A DNA stretch of 64,000 nt from Synechococcus sp. MIT S9220. GTDB taxonomy: Bacteria; Cyanobacteriota; Cyanobacteriia; PCC-6307; Cyanobiaceae. This document shows positions 1 to 7,445 of this stretch, one piece after another. The stretch covers positions 1,426,001-1,490,000 of the forward strand of contig NZ_CP047958.1 in NCBI RefSeq assembly GCF_014304815.1. The letters are read 5' to 3'. Below the pieces are notes generated by a model. It ran no database searches. It was not told where the DNA came from and saw only the letters and a list, made by a program, of their open reading frames with translations. Every line of letters begins with the position of its first letter. Position 1 is the first letter of the stretch. Both the position numbers and the translations under genes were made by a program.

Positions 1-101
1 CCGGGCTAGTGCAGCTAACTGCCGTTCCAAGCACAAACCAATTCGAACCGCTTTTTGATGTTCAACAACACAACCGACCGCGAACTTCAGGAGATTAAAA
101 A

Positions 102-422
102 GTGACAACCATTCACTGGCCTTACTTCGATCCTGATTACCTAAAGAACTGGGTTAAAGAAAAGGGATGGCAAAACCTGACAGATGCAGAACGATGCCTT
201 GTCATTAAATCCTGTAAGTCTGAGATGGAAGTTGCTCAACTCATTGCAATGCCATCTATAAAACGCAAGAGAAAAGAAACCTTGCTCAGCGAGATTGATA
301 CTTCTACAAAAGACGGATTGAAAATGTTTCTTTGGCAGGTGCAACAGTTGTCCTTAGATATCGATCCTGATGAATATGTCATCTATAATGTTCCGCAAAG
401 AGGCCAGGGCCTTCATGGATGA
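102..422 (+). CDS. Hypothetical protein, 106 aa
   Basis: I do not recognise this protein. A GTG start follows a good ribosome binding site (AGGAG at 89-93, 8 nt before the start). The product is soluble, Trp- and Lys-rich, with an amphipathic middle (ERCLVIKSCKSEMEVAQL) and no signal peptide or membrane segment. The upstream end of its transcription unit lies outside the window. No neighbour suggests a role. Confidence 0.6.
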   Translation: MTTIHWPYFDPDYLKNWVKEKGWQNLTDAERCLVIKSCKSEMEVAQLIAMPSIKRKRKETLLSEIDTSTKDGLKMFLWQVQQLSLDIDPDEYVIYNVPQRGQGLHG

Positions 423-944
423 ATTCCGCGTTGATGCCTACCGGAAAGACGGTTCATTAGAGGTCTGAAGCTCTCGCAAAAACCGTGGTAGAACCCGCCT
501 AATGAACTACGAGAGGCCCTGCAAATACTGGATTACTTGACAAGTCGTCATTGTCCACGAAGGACGTCATCAATGCTGAAGTGCTACAGGGTTATAGCCA
601 TCAGATGACGTGACAATCAGCCGACGAAGAGCCAGTGGCTCACCTGTCAGCAGAAACCCTTGATCCTGCACGTTGAGCAAATCGATTTGTTTCTGCAGCT
701 CAACTCACGAAACCAAGTACAGCAGCAAAGACAAAGACATCTCAATGATGACCACCGACCAACAACAAGTCGATCATCAAATCATCAGATCAGACACTTC
801 AACAGAGATGAATCACTGACACGAGATTTAAAATAACAACAGTTCCACAAGCGACAAAACATGAACTCATTGTGAGCTCACCACAAAGAACTGACCAGTC
901 ACGGATTGTGCTGTCAACTTGAACAAACCATTCGAAGGGACTTC
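423..944. other. Gene-free stretch
   Basis: About 520 bases between the first ORF and the OsmC gene. All frames are broken by frequent stops, there is no strong terminator hairpin with a T tract, and I see no ORF with a ribosome binding site. It may hold the OsmC promoter. Confidence 0.5.
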
Positions 945-1346
945 ATGCCCACTGTTTCCTGTCGGTATCGCGGTGAGCTGCGCTGTGAAGCCACACACCA
1001 TGGCTCTGGTGCCGTGTTGATCACCGATGCTCCGATCGACAACGCCGGCAAAGGCGAAGAGTTCTCCCCTACCGACCTTCTTGCCACATCCGTCGCAACC
1101 TGCATGCTCACCATCATGGGAATTACTGCCAAGAGCAGAAACTGGTCGATTGAGGGGAGCACTGCAAATGTGGAGAAACAGATGACCCAATCAGGCCCCC
1201 GCAAGGTGGAAAAGCTGCGAGTACACCTGAAACTGCCCCAGCAGCTCAGCAACGAACAGCGCTCACTGCTGCAACGCGTGGCCGAGCAATGTCCTGTGAA
1301 ACGCAGCCTTGATCCATCGATTCACCTGGAGCTGATCTGGAGTTGA
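945..1346 (+). CDS. OsmC family protein
   Basis: Member of the OsmC/Ohr family of thiol peroxidases, which reduce organic hydroperoxides with a pair of cysteines. Seen here: the N-terminal beta region MPTVSCRYRGELRCEATHH, the family block FSPTDLLATSVATCMLTIMG carrying the first Cys, and a second Cys near the C terminus (VAEQCPVKRSL). Length 133 aa is normal for the family. The ATG at 945 is preferred over the upstream in-frame start because it follows GAAGGGA and begins at the conserved fold. Convergent and back to back with rsmE: the two stop codons abut at 1346/1347. Substrate cannot be read from sequence. Confidence 0.88.
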   Translation: MPTVSCRYRGELRCEATHHGSGAVLITDAPIDNAGKGEEFSPTDLLATSVATCMLTIMGITAKSRNWSIEGSTANVEKQMTQSGPRKVEKLRVHLKLPQQLSNEQRSLLQRVAEQCPVKRSLDPSIHLELIWS

Positions 1347-2063
1347 TTACAGCGCCAGACCCTGTGCCAAGACCGCCGGCAGGGCAGTATCAACGCTGAG
1401 AGTGCGTTCACCGAGATGGACCCGCTCTGCCACGACCGAGGTCGCGAGCTCGACCTCGAAGGGGACAAAACCTCCCTCTGGACCGATCATCACCACAGCA
1501 GGTCTTGCAGGTGTTTGCGACAGGGCAGTCGCTGCTCCCTTGTCGGTGATCCAGCAAGGCCGACCGTTGCAAAGCTGGAGAAGCTCATCCTCCACAAAAG
1601 GACGGAAGCGTTGATGACAGTGCACCACTGGAGCGATCGTGTCCTGTGAGCGTTCCATCCCCGCAATCAAAGCTTCATTGAGCTTGACCTGCGACAGCAG
1701 AGGTGACTGCCAGTAACTCTTGTCGACCCTGGCACTATTGATCAGATGCAGGTTTGACACACCAAATTCCGCGACGGTGCGCAAAATCCGCCGCAGCATT
1801 TTTGGACGAGGAAGTGCCAGAACGATGTCGAAGCGATGCCTTGACGGCGGTGATTGCGTCAACTGCACAGACAACGTCACACCAGCGTCGTCGATGACAT
1901 CAACACGAGCGCTCCCCTGAGCACCGCCATACAACCCAACCCGAAGCGTGTCGCCGACCACCGCTTGCAAAACCGTACGGATGTGTTGGGTGCGGCGACC
2001 GTTCGCCAAGAAACAGCTGGATCCAGACCAGACGTCGTCGGCATAAAGCAGGATCTGATTCAT
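1347..2063 (-). CDS. rsmE: 16S rRNA (uracil-1498-N3)-methyltransferase RsmE
   Basis: SPOUT-class methyltransferase that methylates N3 of U1498 in 16S rRNA using S-adenosylmethionine. The C-terminal half carries the knot signature VVMIGPEGGF followed by LGERTLSVDTALPAVLAQGL, typical of RsmE; the N-terminal PUA-like part contains HIRTVLQAVVGDTLRVG. I chose the ATG at 2063 (protein begins MNQILLYADD), giving 238 aa, the usual family length; the longer reading adds 39 residues unlike the family. Housekeeping gene, no operon partner seen. Confidence 0.9.
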   Translation of the reverse strand: MNQILLYADDVWSGSSCFLANGRRTQHIRTVLQAVVGDTLRVGLYGGAQGSARVDVIDDAGVTLSVQLTQSPPSRHRFDIVLALPRPKMLRRILRTVAEFGVSNLHLINSARVDKSYWQSPLLSQVKLNEALIAGMERSQDTIAPVVHCHQRFRPFVEDELLQLCNGRPCWITDKGAATALSQTPARPAVVMIGPEGGFVPFEVELATSVVAERVHLGERTLSVDTALPAVLAQGLAL

Positions 2064-2217
2064 GCTGCTGATCGTTGCTGAACGGCTTTGACATTCGCAT
2101 GCCTGGCCATGAATTGCATGCAGTGCTACAGGTTTAGGCCAAAACATCCAAGCGGTGAACCGAACATCTCGGCTCGGCAATCACACCCTTCATTGCGTTG
2201 ATGTTCTGGTTTCAATC

Positions 2218-2463
2218 ATGGACAGTATCAGTATGCAAAATACGCAAAACAACAACCGAACCAACACGATCAACGACTCAGAATCACTGCTGCAATTGCT
2301 AAGTGAACGCCTTCTCCTCTGGGATCAGCAGGATGCTGCTCAGGCCGCCGGTGAATGGCATCAGGCACTCGCACTCGAACAATCCATTCGGTCCATCTCG
2401 CCTCGCATCCGACAGAGCATGGGTCTGCTCATGGCCTCAAGAGAAGGGGGCTCTGAAGTTTGA
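2218..2463 (+). CDS. Small hypothetical protein upstream of a coupled gene
   Basis: Unrecognised 81-aa protein, Asn-rich at the N terminus, then a helical, charged region (SLLQLLSERLLLWDQQDAAQ). It ends in a TTGA overlap with the next ORF, so the two are probably translated together. An earlier in-frame start exists at 2155; the ATGs at 2218 and 2233 look more natural. Confidence 0.55.
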   Translation: MDSISMQNTQNNNRTNTINDSESLLQLLSERLLLWDQQDAAQAAGEWHQALALEQSIRSISPRIRQSMGLLMASREGGSEV

Positions 2464-2741
2464 GGCTGAGTGATGTTGTCGCCAACCATGGCTTTGCTTC
2501 CTGCAACCTGGCCACGATTGAGAATGCACGTCTTTACCAACGCCAGCACGACGACGGGGTTCTTGAGCTGCTCTGCGTTCAGAAAATCGGCGCCGAGATG
2601 CGGGTCGATCGTCAGCCGCTGATTCCCCTGGTGATCGATGGACAACTCACCATGCCCATCTTTCTGCCTTTAGGGAACGCCGTCTCCAATCAGCACATTC
2701 CCACGGACCGGCTTGAGGACTATTTGAACACCACTCTCTGA
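2460..2741 (+). CDS. Small hypothetical protein, translationally coupled
   Basis: Unrecognised 93-aa soluble protein. It starts at a TTG overlapping the previous stop (TTGA at 2460-2463), with a purine-rich AGAAGGGGG about 10 nt upstream. Contains RLYQRQHDDGVLELLCVQKI. Ends 4 nt before the convergent amidase-like gene. Confidence 0.55.
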   Translation: MRLSDVVANHGFASCNLATIENARLYQRQHDDGVLELLCVQKIGAEMRVDRQPLIPLVIDGQLTMPIFLPLGNAVSNQHIPTDRLEDYLNTTL

Positions 2742-2745
2742 GCGA

Positions 2746-3585
2746 TTAACGGCAATACGCCGCGATGCCTGTCGTGGGGCGACAAATCGCCCTCAGTGAA
2801 GTGCCTTGTTCCAAGCCCTCACGCAGTGCGGAAACAACGCGTTTAGCAATCCTGTCCAAGGTCTGCTTGCGTTGGCGTGGGTCGCGAAGTCCCCGCTCCA
2901 GAGCGCCCTCAAGCATGCCGATTTCCAACATCGAGACACCCCTGCGAGGTGCTCCCAACATGCCCCGGTAGTCATAGGGATAGGCCCCGAATTCTTTCGC
3001 CAGGGCTTCATCCATCACGGAAAAACCGAACGCGACGGCTGGGATGATTCCTGCGCCGATGCCATGGGGTGAGTAAGCGTCGTAATGGATTTCCACCACG
3101 TATCCCCCCTCTGAAGCATGCTGTTGCCCCACGGACCAGTTGGTGCGGGGATCCTGCACATTGCGAATGGTGCGCACACCGGGGTCATAGAAGCTGATGT
3201 TCAGACCTTGCTTTTTGCCCTCGGCCACGACTGCCCTGGCGGTGCGCAGATTCCAGTAGAGCTCGTCCGTCATTCCCGATTGCATCGGAGCGGCTCCAGC
3301 AACACCGACGGCCCAGCCTGGCGTTCCAGAGCCGTACATCCGTTGAGAATCAGCGTGACCTGCCAGAACCAGAATCGAGCTTCCCTGCTTGGGCATGCGG
3401 TCACCAACCCAGTTTTTGCCGCGACCAGGCGTCAACGGAAGCGGAGGAAGCTGCAGCCTTGACCGCTCAGGCCGGGCCGGCTTCATGCTGTCGAGCAGCT
3501 CCATCAATCCCGCCCCCGACACGGGAGGAGCAAGAAGAAGAGCGCCCCCGAGGAGCCAGGCGATGCGACGCATGGGATTCAACAT
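2746..3585 (-). CDS. Secreted N-acetylmuramoyl-L-alanine amidase-like protein
   Basis: 279-aa exported protein with an N-terminal signal sequence (RRIAWLLGGALLLAPPVSGAG). The body has the pattern of zinc amidases of the Amidase_3 type: VLAGHADSQ (first His), a Glu-containing middle region, VVEIHYDAYS (second His) and near the end MLEIGMLEG (candidate catalytic Glu). Such enzymes cleave the amide between MurNAc and the peptide stem in the periplasm. The match rests on motifs only; spacing of the ligands is plausible but unverified. Convergent with the preceding small ORF pair. Confidence 0.65.
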   Translation of the reverse strand: MLNPMRRIAWLLGGALLLAPPVSGAGLMELLDSMKPARPERSRLQLPPLPLTPGRGKNWVGDRMPKQGSSILVLAGHADSQRMYGSGTPGWAVGVAGAAPMQSGMTDELYWNLRTARAVVAEGKKQGLNISFYDPGVRTIRNVQDPRTNWSVGQQHASEGGYVVEIHYDAYSPHGIGAGIIPAVAFGFSVMDEALAKEFGAYPYDYRGMLGAPRRGVSMLEIGMLEGALERGLRDPRQRKQTLDRIAKRVVSALREGLEQGTSLRAICRPTTGIAAYCR

Positions 3586-3726
3586 GGTTGACCATGGTGC
3601 CTGGCTTGGTTCAATCCGTCACCCCCCGATCCCTCTGCACGCCAGAACGAGAAGTTGGAGCCATCCAACCAAGCATTCCTCAAGGCGACCATTGCTATCT
3701 CAAGTGCAGGTTGCAACCGCACAACA

Positions 3727-3921
3727 ATGGCTGATCTGACTGCGCTGTTCATGGCCTTGATCTGGCCAGCTGCCCTTGTCATCTCAGTCCTGGCCATCAG
3801 CCGGACCTTGATCGTTGTGATGCGGAGCGGAATCCGCGTCGAAATCTTCACCCGTCAGCCGATTCTGATCAGCACAGGAAACGCACCGCTTCGCGCAGAA
3901 GTGGGCAAGGTCAGGATCTGA
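3727..3921 (+). CDS. Small single-pass membrane protein
   Basis: 64 aa from the ATG at 3727 (MADLTALFMALIWPAALVI), one clear transmembrane helix near the N terminus and a basic, beta-like tail (GIRVEIFTRQPILIS). The upstream extension to 3655 lacks protein character. Function unknown. Confidence 0.55.
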   Translation: MADLTALFMALIWPAALVISVLAISRTLIVVMRSGIRVEIFTRQPILISTGNAPLRAEVGKVRI

Positions 3922-4069
3922 TTCAGTGGATTCGCATTGCTCTCAACCCAGCTCGCACTGCACCGAAATCTCCAAGAGGGCGTATCAAACAACACCCATC
4001 ACGGGCACGCTTGCACTGTTATAACAACTATTAAAGGTGCATTTCTAAAATCCTGCACCAGCATTTGAT

Positions 4070-4711
4070 ATGGCGCGGGCTGAAAAAGATCTGACGACAC
4101 TGATCACATCAGTCATCACACTGAAGAAATCAAGTCAGCACAGGATCATCACGAACGACAGCAAAAATCGAAGCTTCCAGCTGAAGATAATTGATGGCTT
4201 TATTCGCCTTTACTGCGTGAATGACATTGAAAATAATACGACCGAATCAACATTGGCATTAATTCATGCTGGCACCGACAGTTCAATTTGTTGGAACAAC
4301 CACCGAAGGCTGATGATTGAAGCCCTTGAGGAATCCAAAGTTGAATTTGAACAAAAAGATCAACCAGTGAGCACCAACGTTTATTTGGAAAACTGGATTC
4401 TCGACCTCTACGAAATCAAGCAGCCCGCAGACAGCCTGGAACGATTGATCAAACTGTTCTTACTGCTTGCCAAATCAAAAGGCAATCAAGGTGCCAATCC
4501 TGAACAGACGCTGATTTCGGGCCTATCCCACCGACGCATCGGGGAAATCATCAGCAGCACCAGACCGACGATCAGCAGGCATCTTGGCTGGATGCAACGC
4601 CAGAAGCTGATCGACGTGGATGCAGTGACGAAAACGATGCGACTCAATCTGGTTCAACTCCAAGCCAAACAAGACGAACTCTTCGCTCAACCTCGCCCGC
4701 ACTTGCACTGA
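4070..4711 (+). CDS. Crp/Fnr-family transcriptional regulator next to ferritin
   Basis: 213 aa. The N-terminal part (about 1-110) is a degenerate effector domain without recognisable cNMP-binding residues; the C-terminal part carries a Crp-type winged helix-turn-helix, LSHRRIGEIISSTRPTISRH followed by LGWMQRQKLI. It lies directly upstream of, and in the same direction as, ferritin-1, and a second distant Crp-like regulator flanks the ferritin on the other side. This suggests local control of iron storage, but the effector and target are inferred from position only. Confidence 0.8.
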   Translation: MARAEKDLTTLITSVITLKKSSQHRIITNDSKNRSFQLKIIDGFIRLYCVNDIENNTTESTLALIHAGTDSSICWNNHRRLMIEALEESKVEFEQKDQPVSTNVYLENWILDLYEIKQPADSLERLIKLFLLLAKSKGNQGANPEQTLISGLSHRRIGEIISSTRPTISRHLGWMQRQKLIDVDAVTKTMRLNLVQLQAKQDELFAQPRPHLH

Positions 4712-4779
4712 CCACCCTTCCACTTCGAGCACTTGGACTTCTTACAACCTTTCTTTTTCTGAGGCTGATGAACCGGCAC
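4687..4779 (-). CDS. Lys/Cys-rich 30-aa peptide
   Basis: Short ORF with a GTG start at 4779. Its C-terminal half has four cysteines in a lysine/glycine background (GCKKSKCSKWKGGQCKCG), which looks like a small metal-binding or nucleic-acid-binding knuckle. It sits between the Crp-type regulator and ferritin-1, antisense to the last 25 bases of the regulator gene. A consensus TATAAT on the same strand lies 27 nt upstream of the start. No family recognised and no proof of translation. Confidence 0.45.
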   Translation of the reverse strand: MPVHQPQKKKGCKKSKCSKWKGGQCKCGRG

Positions 4780-4791
4780 GATCCAAGCTGC

Positions 4792-4811
4792 TGAGAATGC
4801 ATCTCATTATA
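4792..4811 (-). promoter_or_regulatory. Promoter with overlapping inverted-repeat operator
   Basis: A perfect -10 (TATAAT on the minus strand, 4806-4811) preceded by a TTGACG -35 candidate at a long 19-nt spacing. Immediately downstream lies the inverted repeat TGAGAATGCATCTCA (4792-4806), which would overlap the transcription start. The same 15-mer with three changes occurs at 6386-6400 upstream of the second Crp-like gene. Confidence 0.5.
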
Positions 4812-4860
4812 CAGCGCTGATCAATCACGACGTCAACGACCATCGAAAGACTCGACAACC

Positions 4861-4881
4861 CTTGTACATTTGATACACAAG
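4861..4881. promoter_or_regulatory. Candidate Crp/Fnr-type operator upstream of ferritin-1
   Basis: An imperfect palindrome with CTTGT / ACAAG arms around an 11-nt centre, ending 12 nt before the ferritin-1 start. The TTGT...ACAA layout resembles Crp/Fnr-class sites, and two genes of that class flank the ferritin. Not a canonical NtcA site (GTA and TAC are 7, not 8, apart). Confidence 0.3.
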
Positions 4882-4893
4882 TGGCTCGTTGTG

Positions 4894-5646
4894 ATGATTT
4901 CAGACCCCTCCAAGCACGTTCAACTCCCAGTTAGCCCTGCCGGTCGGGCCATGGCGGAGCCAATGGATCCGTCGTTGCTGGAGGGCTTTCAGGCCCACTT
5001 CAACATGGAGCGCCAGGCCCATGCGACCTATTTTGGCGCTGCCATTTGGATGGGAGAACGGGAATTACGCGGCTTCTCCCAACACTTCAACGAAGAGGCA
5101 AAAGGAGAACAAGAGCACGCAGCCAAAGTTGCTGAGTACCTGATTGCCAGGGCACAAACACCCGAACTGCATGCCCTTGAAGCTCCGGATCAATCCTGGG
5201 AATCGGTCCTTGACGTGATGCGCACCGCATTCCTGACGGAACGGGACGTGACAACGTCGCTCCAACAACTGCTGATGGCAGCAGAACGTGTTGGCGACAC
5301 ACGCAGCACCGTGTTCCTTGAACCAATGGTGGAAGGACAGATCAAAGCTGAACATGAAGCAGCCCATCTGCTCGGTCGGACCAAGTTCGCTGATGGTCAG
5401 GCTGCCGCCGTACTGGTCATCGACAACGAACTGAGGGAAGGTGTCGCGCACCCTGCCCACTTCAGTAGTCAGTTCGCCAAAGAGCGTGTTTTGACAATCG
5501 CCCGCCGGGCAACTTCACTGGCGAAATCCAATGCCAGCGGATCAACGACAGACTCGCGATCCATCCCTGCAATCAGCTGTTGCAGTTGCTCGAGGCGTAG
5601 GGCAATCAGACACTGCTCAGAGCGCAATCGCTTGAGCAGTGTCTGA
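4894..5646 (+). CDS. Ferritin (copy 1) with abnormal C-terminal extension
   Basis: Four-helix-bundle iron-storage ferritin of the marine Synechococcus type; oxidises Fe(II) at a di-iron centre and stores it as ferrihydrite. Ligand-bearing segments visible: FNMERQAHATY, FNEEAKGEQEHA and EGQIKAEHEA. It aligns through LREGVAHPA with copy 2 at 50.7 kb (LREGDAKPA), where the protein should end. Here the frame stays open for about 60 further residues antisense to the next gene. A one-base insertion just upstream would bring a TAG (5466-5468) into frame and give a normal length of about 190 aa. ATG at 4894 chosen; GTG 4891 and TTG 4870 are also in frame. Confidence 0.88.
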   Translation: MISDPSKHVQLPVSPAGRAMAEPMDPSLLEGFQAHFNMERQAHATYFGAAIWMGERELRGFSQHFNEEAKGEQEHAAKVAEYLIARAQTPELHALEAPDQSWESVLDVMRTAFLTERDVTTSLQQLLMAAERVGDTRSTVFLEPMVEGQIKAEHEAAHLLGRTKFADGQAAAVLVIDNELREGVAHPAHFSSQFAKERVLTIARRATSLAKSNASGSTTDSRSIPAISCCSCSRRRAIRHCSERNRLSSV

Positions 5647-5759
5647 TTCAGGCAAAAATCACACTGTTGAGTGATCTGGAGGCTCCGCCTTGAGCAGCGC
5701 TCTGCTTCACGACAGAGCGCTGCCATGAGAGTGCTGCCCTGGCGGTGAATCACAGCCAT
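5469..5759 (-). CDS. Small Cys-containing protein coupled to a Crp-type regulator
   Basis: 96 aa, unrecognised. Its ATG overlaps the stop of the upstream Crp-like gene by one base (TGATG at 5757-5761), showing an operon. Five cysteines are visible, including CREAERCSRR and QQCDFCLNQ, so a metal or redox role is conceivable. Its 3' part is antisense to the extended tail of ferritin-1 (178 bp overlap). Confidence 0.65.
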   Translation of the reverse strand: MAVIHRQGSTLMAALCREAERCSRRSLQITQQCDFCLNQTLLKRLRSEQCLIALRLEQLQQLIAGMDRESVVDPLALDFASEVARRAIVKTRSLAN

Positions 5760-6364
5760 CAGAGATGGGTCAGAGGTGCGGTGCTGATCATGTCGATCGA
5801 GAAGTTCATGGTGAATTCACCACCTGAACAATTCATCTGATCCACATTTCTCCACTTGGAGACCTGACGGGTCGTGGTGACACGCGTGGCTCCAATCAGC
5901 TCTCCGAGGCGGTCATGGGTCAAACGGAAAGGCAACTGGAAGCAATCGCTGCAGCGCTTACCAAGACGATTGACCAACAGAGCGAAGAGAGCATGAAGTC
6001 TCTGCTCAGCCTGTCCGAGGTGACGGATGCGCAGAAGCTGCAACGTCCACTCGTTCACTGCGTCCATGCCGACTTCATCGTCGGAGGAAACGCTGCGGGC
6101 GAGACGAAGATCAGTGAGAGCTTCGACGCAGATGCCTTCGCTGCAAAGGCGATCAGTCCTCAGGCGATCACCTGCTTGAAGGAAAGCCAGAGTCATGCCC
6201 TCTGTTTCTTCACAGGGGCAGTACACACGGCAGAAGCCTTCATGGACCTCAAGAATGCTGCCTTGGCCAGCAGAAGCCGGGTCGATCAACACGGTCTGGT
6301 GGCGAGGCATCGTCATCAATGCCACGGGAGCATCGGGGAGAAACCGGTAAGCCGAGAGAGTCAT
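5759..6364 (-). CDS. Crp/Fnr-family transcriptional regulator
   Basis: 201 aa. C-terminal winged helix-turn-helix of the Crp type: RLTHDRLGELIGATRVTTTR QVSKW (read as one motif). The N-terminal effector domain contains YCPCEETEG with a Cys pair but no recognisable cNMP pocket. First gene of a two-gene operon with the 96-aa protein; divergent from the region at 6.4 kb, where an inverted repeat (6386-6400) lies 22 bp upstream. Together with the regulator at 4.1 kb it brackets ferritin-1. Confidence 0.78.
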   Translation of the reverse strand: MTLSAYRFLPDAPVALMTMPRHQTVLIDPASAGQGSILEVHEGFCRVYCPCEETEGMTLAFLQAGDRLRTDRLCSEGICVEALTDLRLARSVSSDDEVGMDAVNEWTLQLLRIRHLGQAEQRLHALFALLVNRLGKRCSDCFQLPFRLTHDRLGELIGATRVTTTRQVSKWRNVDQMNCSGGEFTMNFSIDMISTAPLTHL

Positions 6365-6385
6365 GGACGGATAACGTCCTGCTAT

Positions 6386-6440
6386 TGAGAATCGATCTCG
6401 ACTCTAGAAGCAAAACTTGCCTTCATGCAAGCGATTCTCA
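6386..6440. promoter_or_regulatory. Candidate operator region for the second Crp-type gene
   Basis: TGAGAATCGATCTCG at 6386-6400 is nearly the same as the inverted repeat at 4792-4806. A further half site GCGATTCTCA lies at 6431-6440 in opposite orientation, so GAGAATCG...CGATTCTC forms a long inverted repeat. The half sites resemble Fur/Zur-family sequences as well as the ferritin-2 repeats (TGATTCTCA). Confidence 0.45.
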
Positions 6441-7100
6441 GAAGCAGTAGGGGGTTCCTTTGAGCCATTTGCTACCTGGGGGGTCAACAAGACGTGGCCT
6501 GCGAGGTACAGATGGCACCAGCGCAACCGACCAGATCCCACTGTGCAGCTGCAAAGACCGCAATAAGAGCGACCGTCGAAAAGTTATGAGCAAGACGAAT
6601 GAGCTCCGAACCAGAAGCCGTCGATCAGCCGTAGCACCTCGTTACATACGACCTTCACACGTCTGCAAATCAGCATCAGCAGCATCCTCAGCAGATCCCT
6701 CAGCAACGACGTCAGCTCAGTCGCTGCTCAAAGTCATGAGCGCAGCATCCTGTAAAGCTCTCCAGGCCAGTCCTCGAGCCCTGCACTTACCAGCAATGAA
6801 CCTGGCAACGAAGCATTGACGCAAGGCATGCTCAGAAGCTGCCTAACTGCAATCAGAATGACGATCAACAACTCACAACAGCAACACAAAAAAACGCTCA
6901 ATCAACAAAATCAATTTCACACATTTGATACCGGAACAGTGCTGCGGTGCATTTCGCTACGTGCGGGTGTTGAGCTTGAATCCATACCGATTCATTCGCA
7001 CAAGTAGACAACTTGCACTGAATCCAGCGCAATGGATCTGCCTGAACATTGTCATCTCAGATGCCGCAGAGCACAGGCAGCTGCATTACAGAACTGGTGC
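6441..7100. other. Gene-poor stretch
   Basis: Open frames exist on the plus strand but their translations are low-complexity (Ser/Ala/Arg-rich) and lack ribosome binding sites. I do not support a gene here. Confidence 0.45.
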
Positions 7101-7235
7101 ATGGGTCAACTTTCAAAGCTCACACTCCAGGGTCGAGAAAATGATGCCAGAGCCTTAACTCAAGAACACCTGGAAACCCTGATCAAGATCGATATCAGCA
7201 CAATCATGTGGATGCAAATCAAAAAAGTCAGTTGA
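7101..7235 (+). CDS. Possible 44-aa protein
   Basis: From the ATG at 7101 the frame encodes a plausible helical peptide (GRENDARALTQEHLETLIKI). No ribosome binding site of note and no recognised family; included because its composition looks coding. Confidence 0.3.
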   Translation: MGQLSKLTLQGRENDARALTQEHLETLIKIDISTIMWMQIKKVS

Positions 7236-7348
7236 GATTGCAGAGAAAAAATAAAAAACAAACAAGTCAAAAACCATATACTGTTTAATTGATCTTGATC
7301 AATGACTCGACAAGAGTTGAATCAGAATATTGCCCCAAAAATAGAATA

Positions 7349-7377
7349 GCCCTATTCAGATGATGTCTGAATAGGGC
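7349..7377 (-). terminator. Rho-independent terminator of the znuA operon
   Basis: Perfect 12-bp stem GCCCTATTCAGA with a 5-nt loop, followed on the minus strand by a U-rich run. It lies about 70 bp after the stop of the His-rich outer-membrane gene. Confidence 0.75.
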
Positions 7378-7445
7378 ATTGATGCAGCGCCACAAACTGG
7401 AGAAGGTTGCCTAACCCAAGCGATGGGTAGACAACCCGCTGAATA

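Noticed and set aside
4861-4881. NtcA binding site upstream of ferritin-1
   Set aside because: GTA and TAC are separated by 7 instead of 8 bases; kept only as a generic Crp/Fnr-like palindrome.
5915-6388. Plus-strand frame opposite the second Crp-like gene
   Set aside because: The minus strand has a Crp-type helix-turn-helix and a translationally coupled neighbour.
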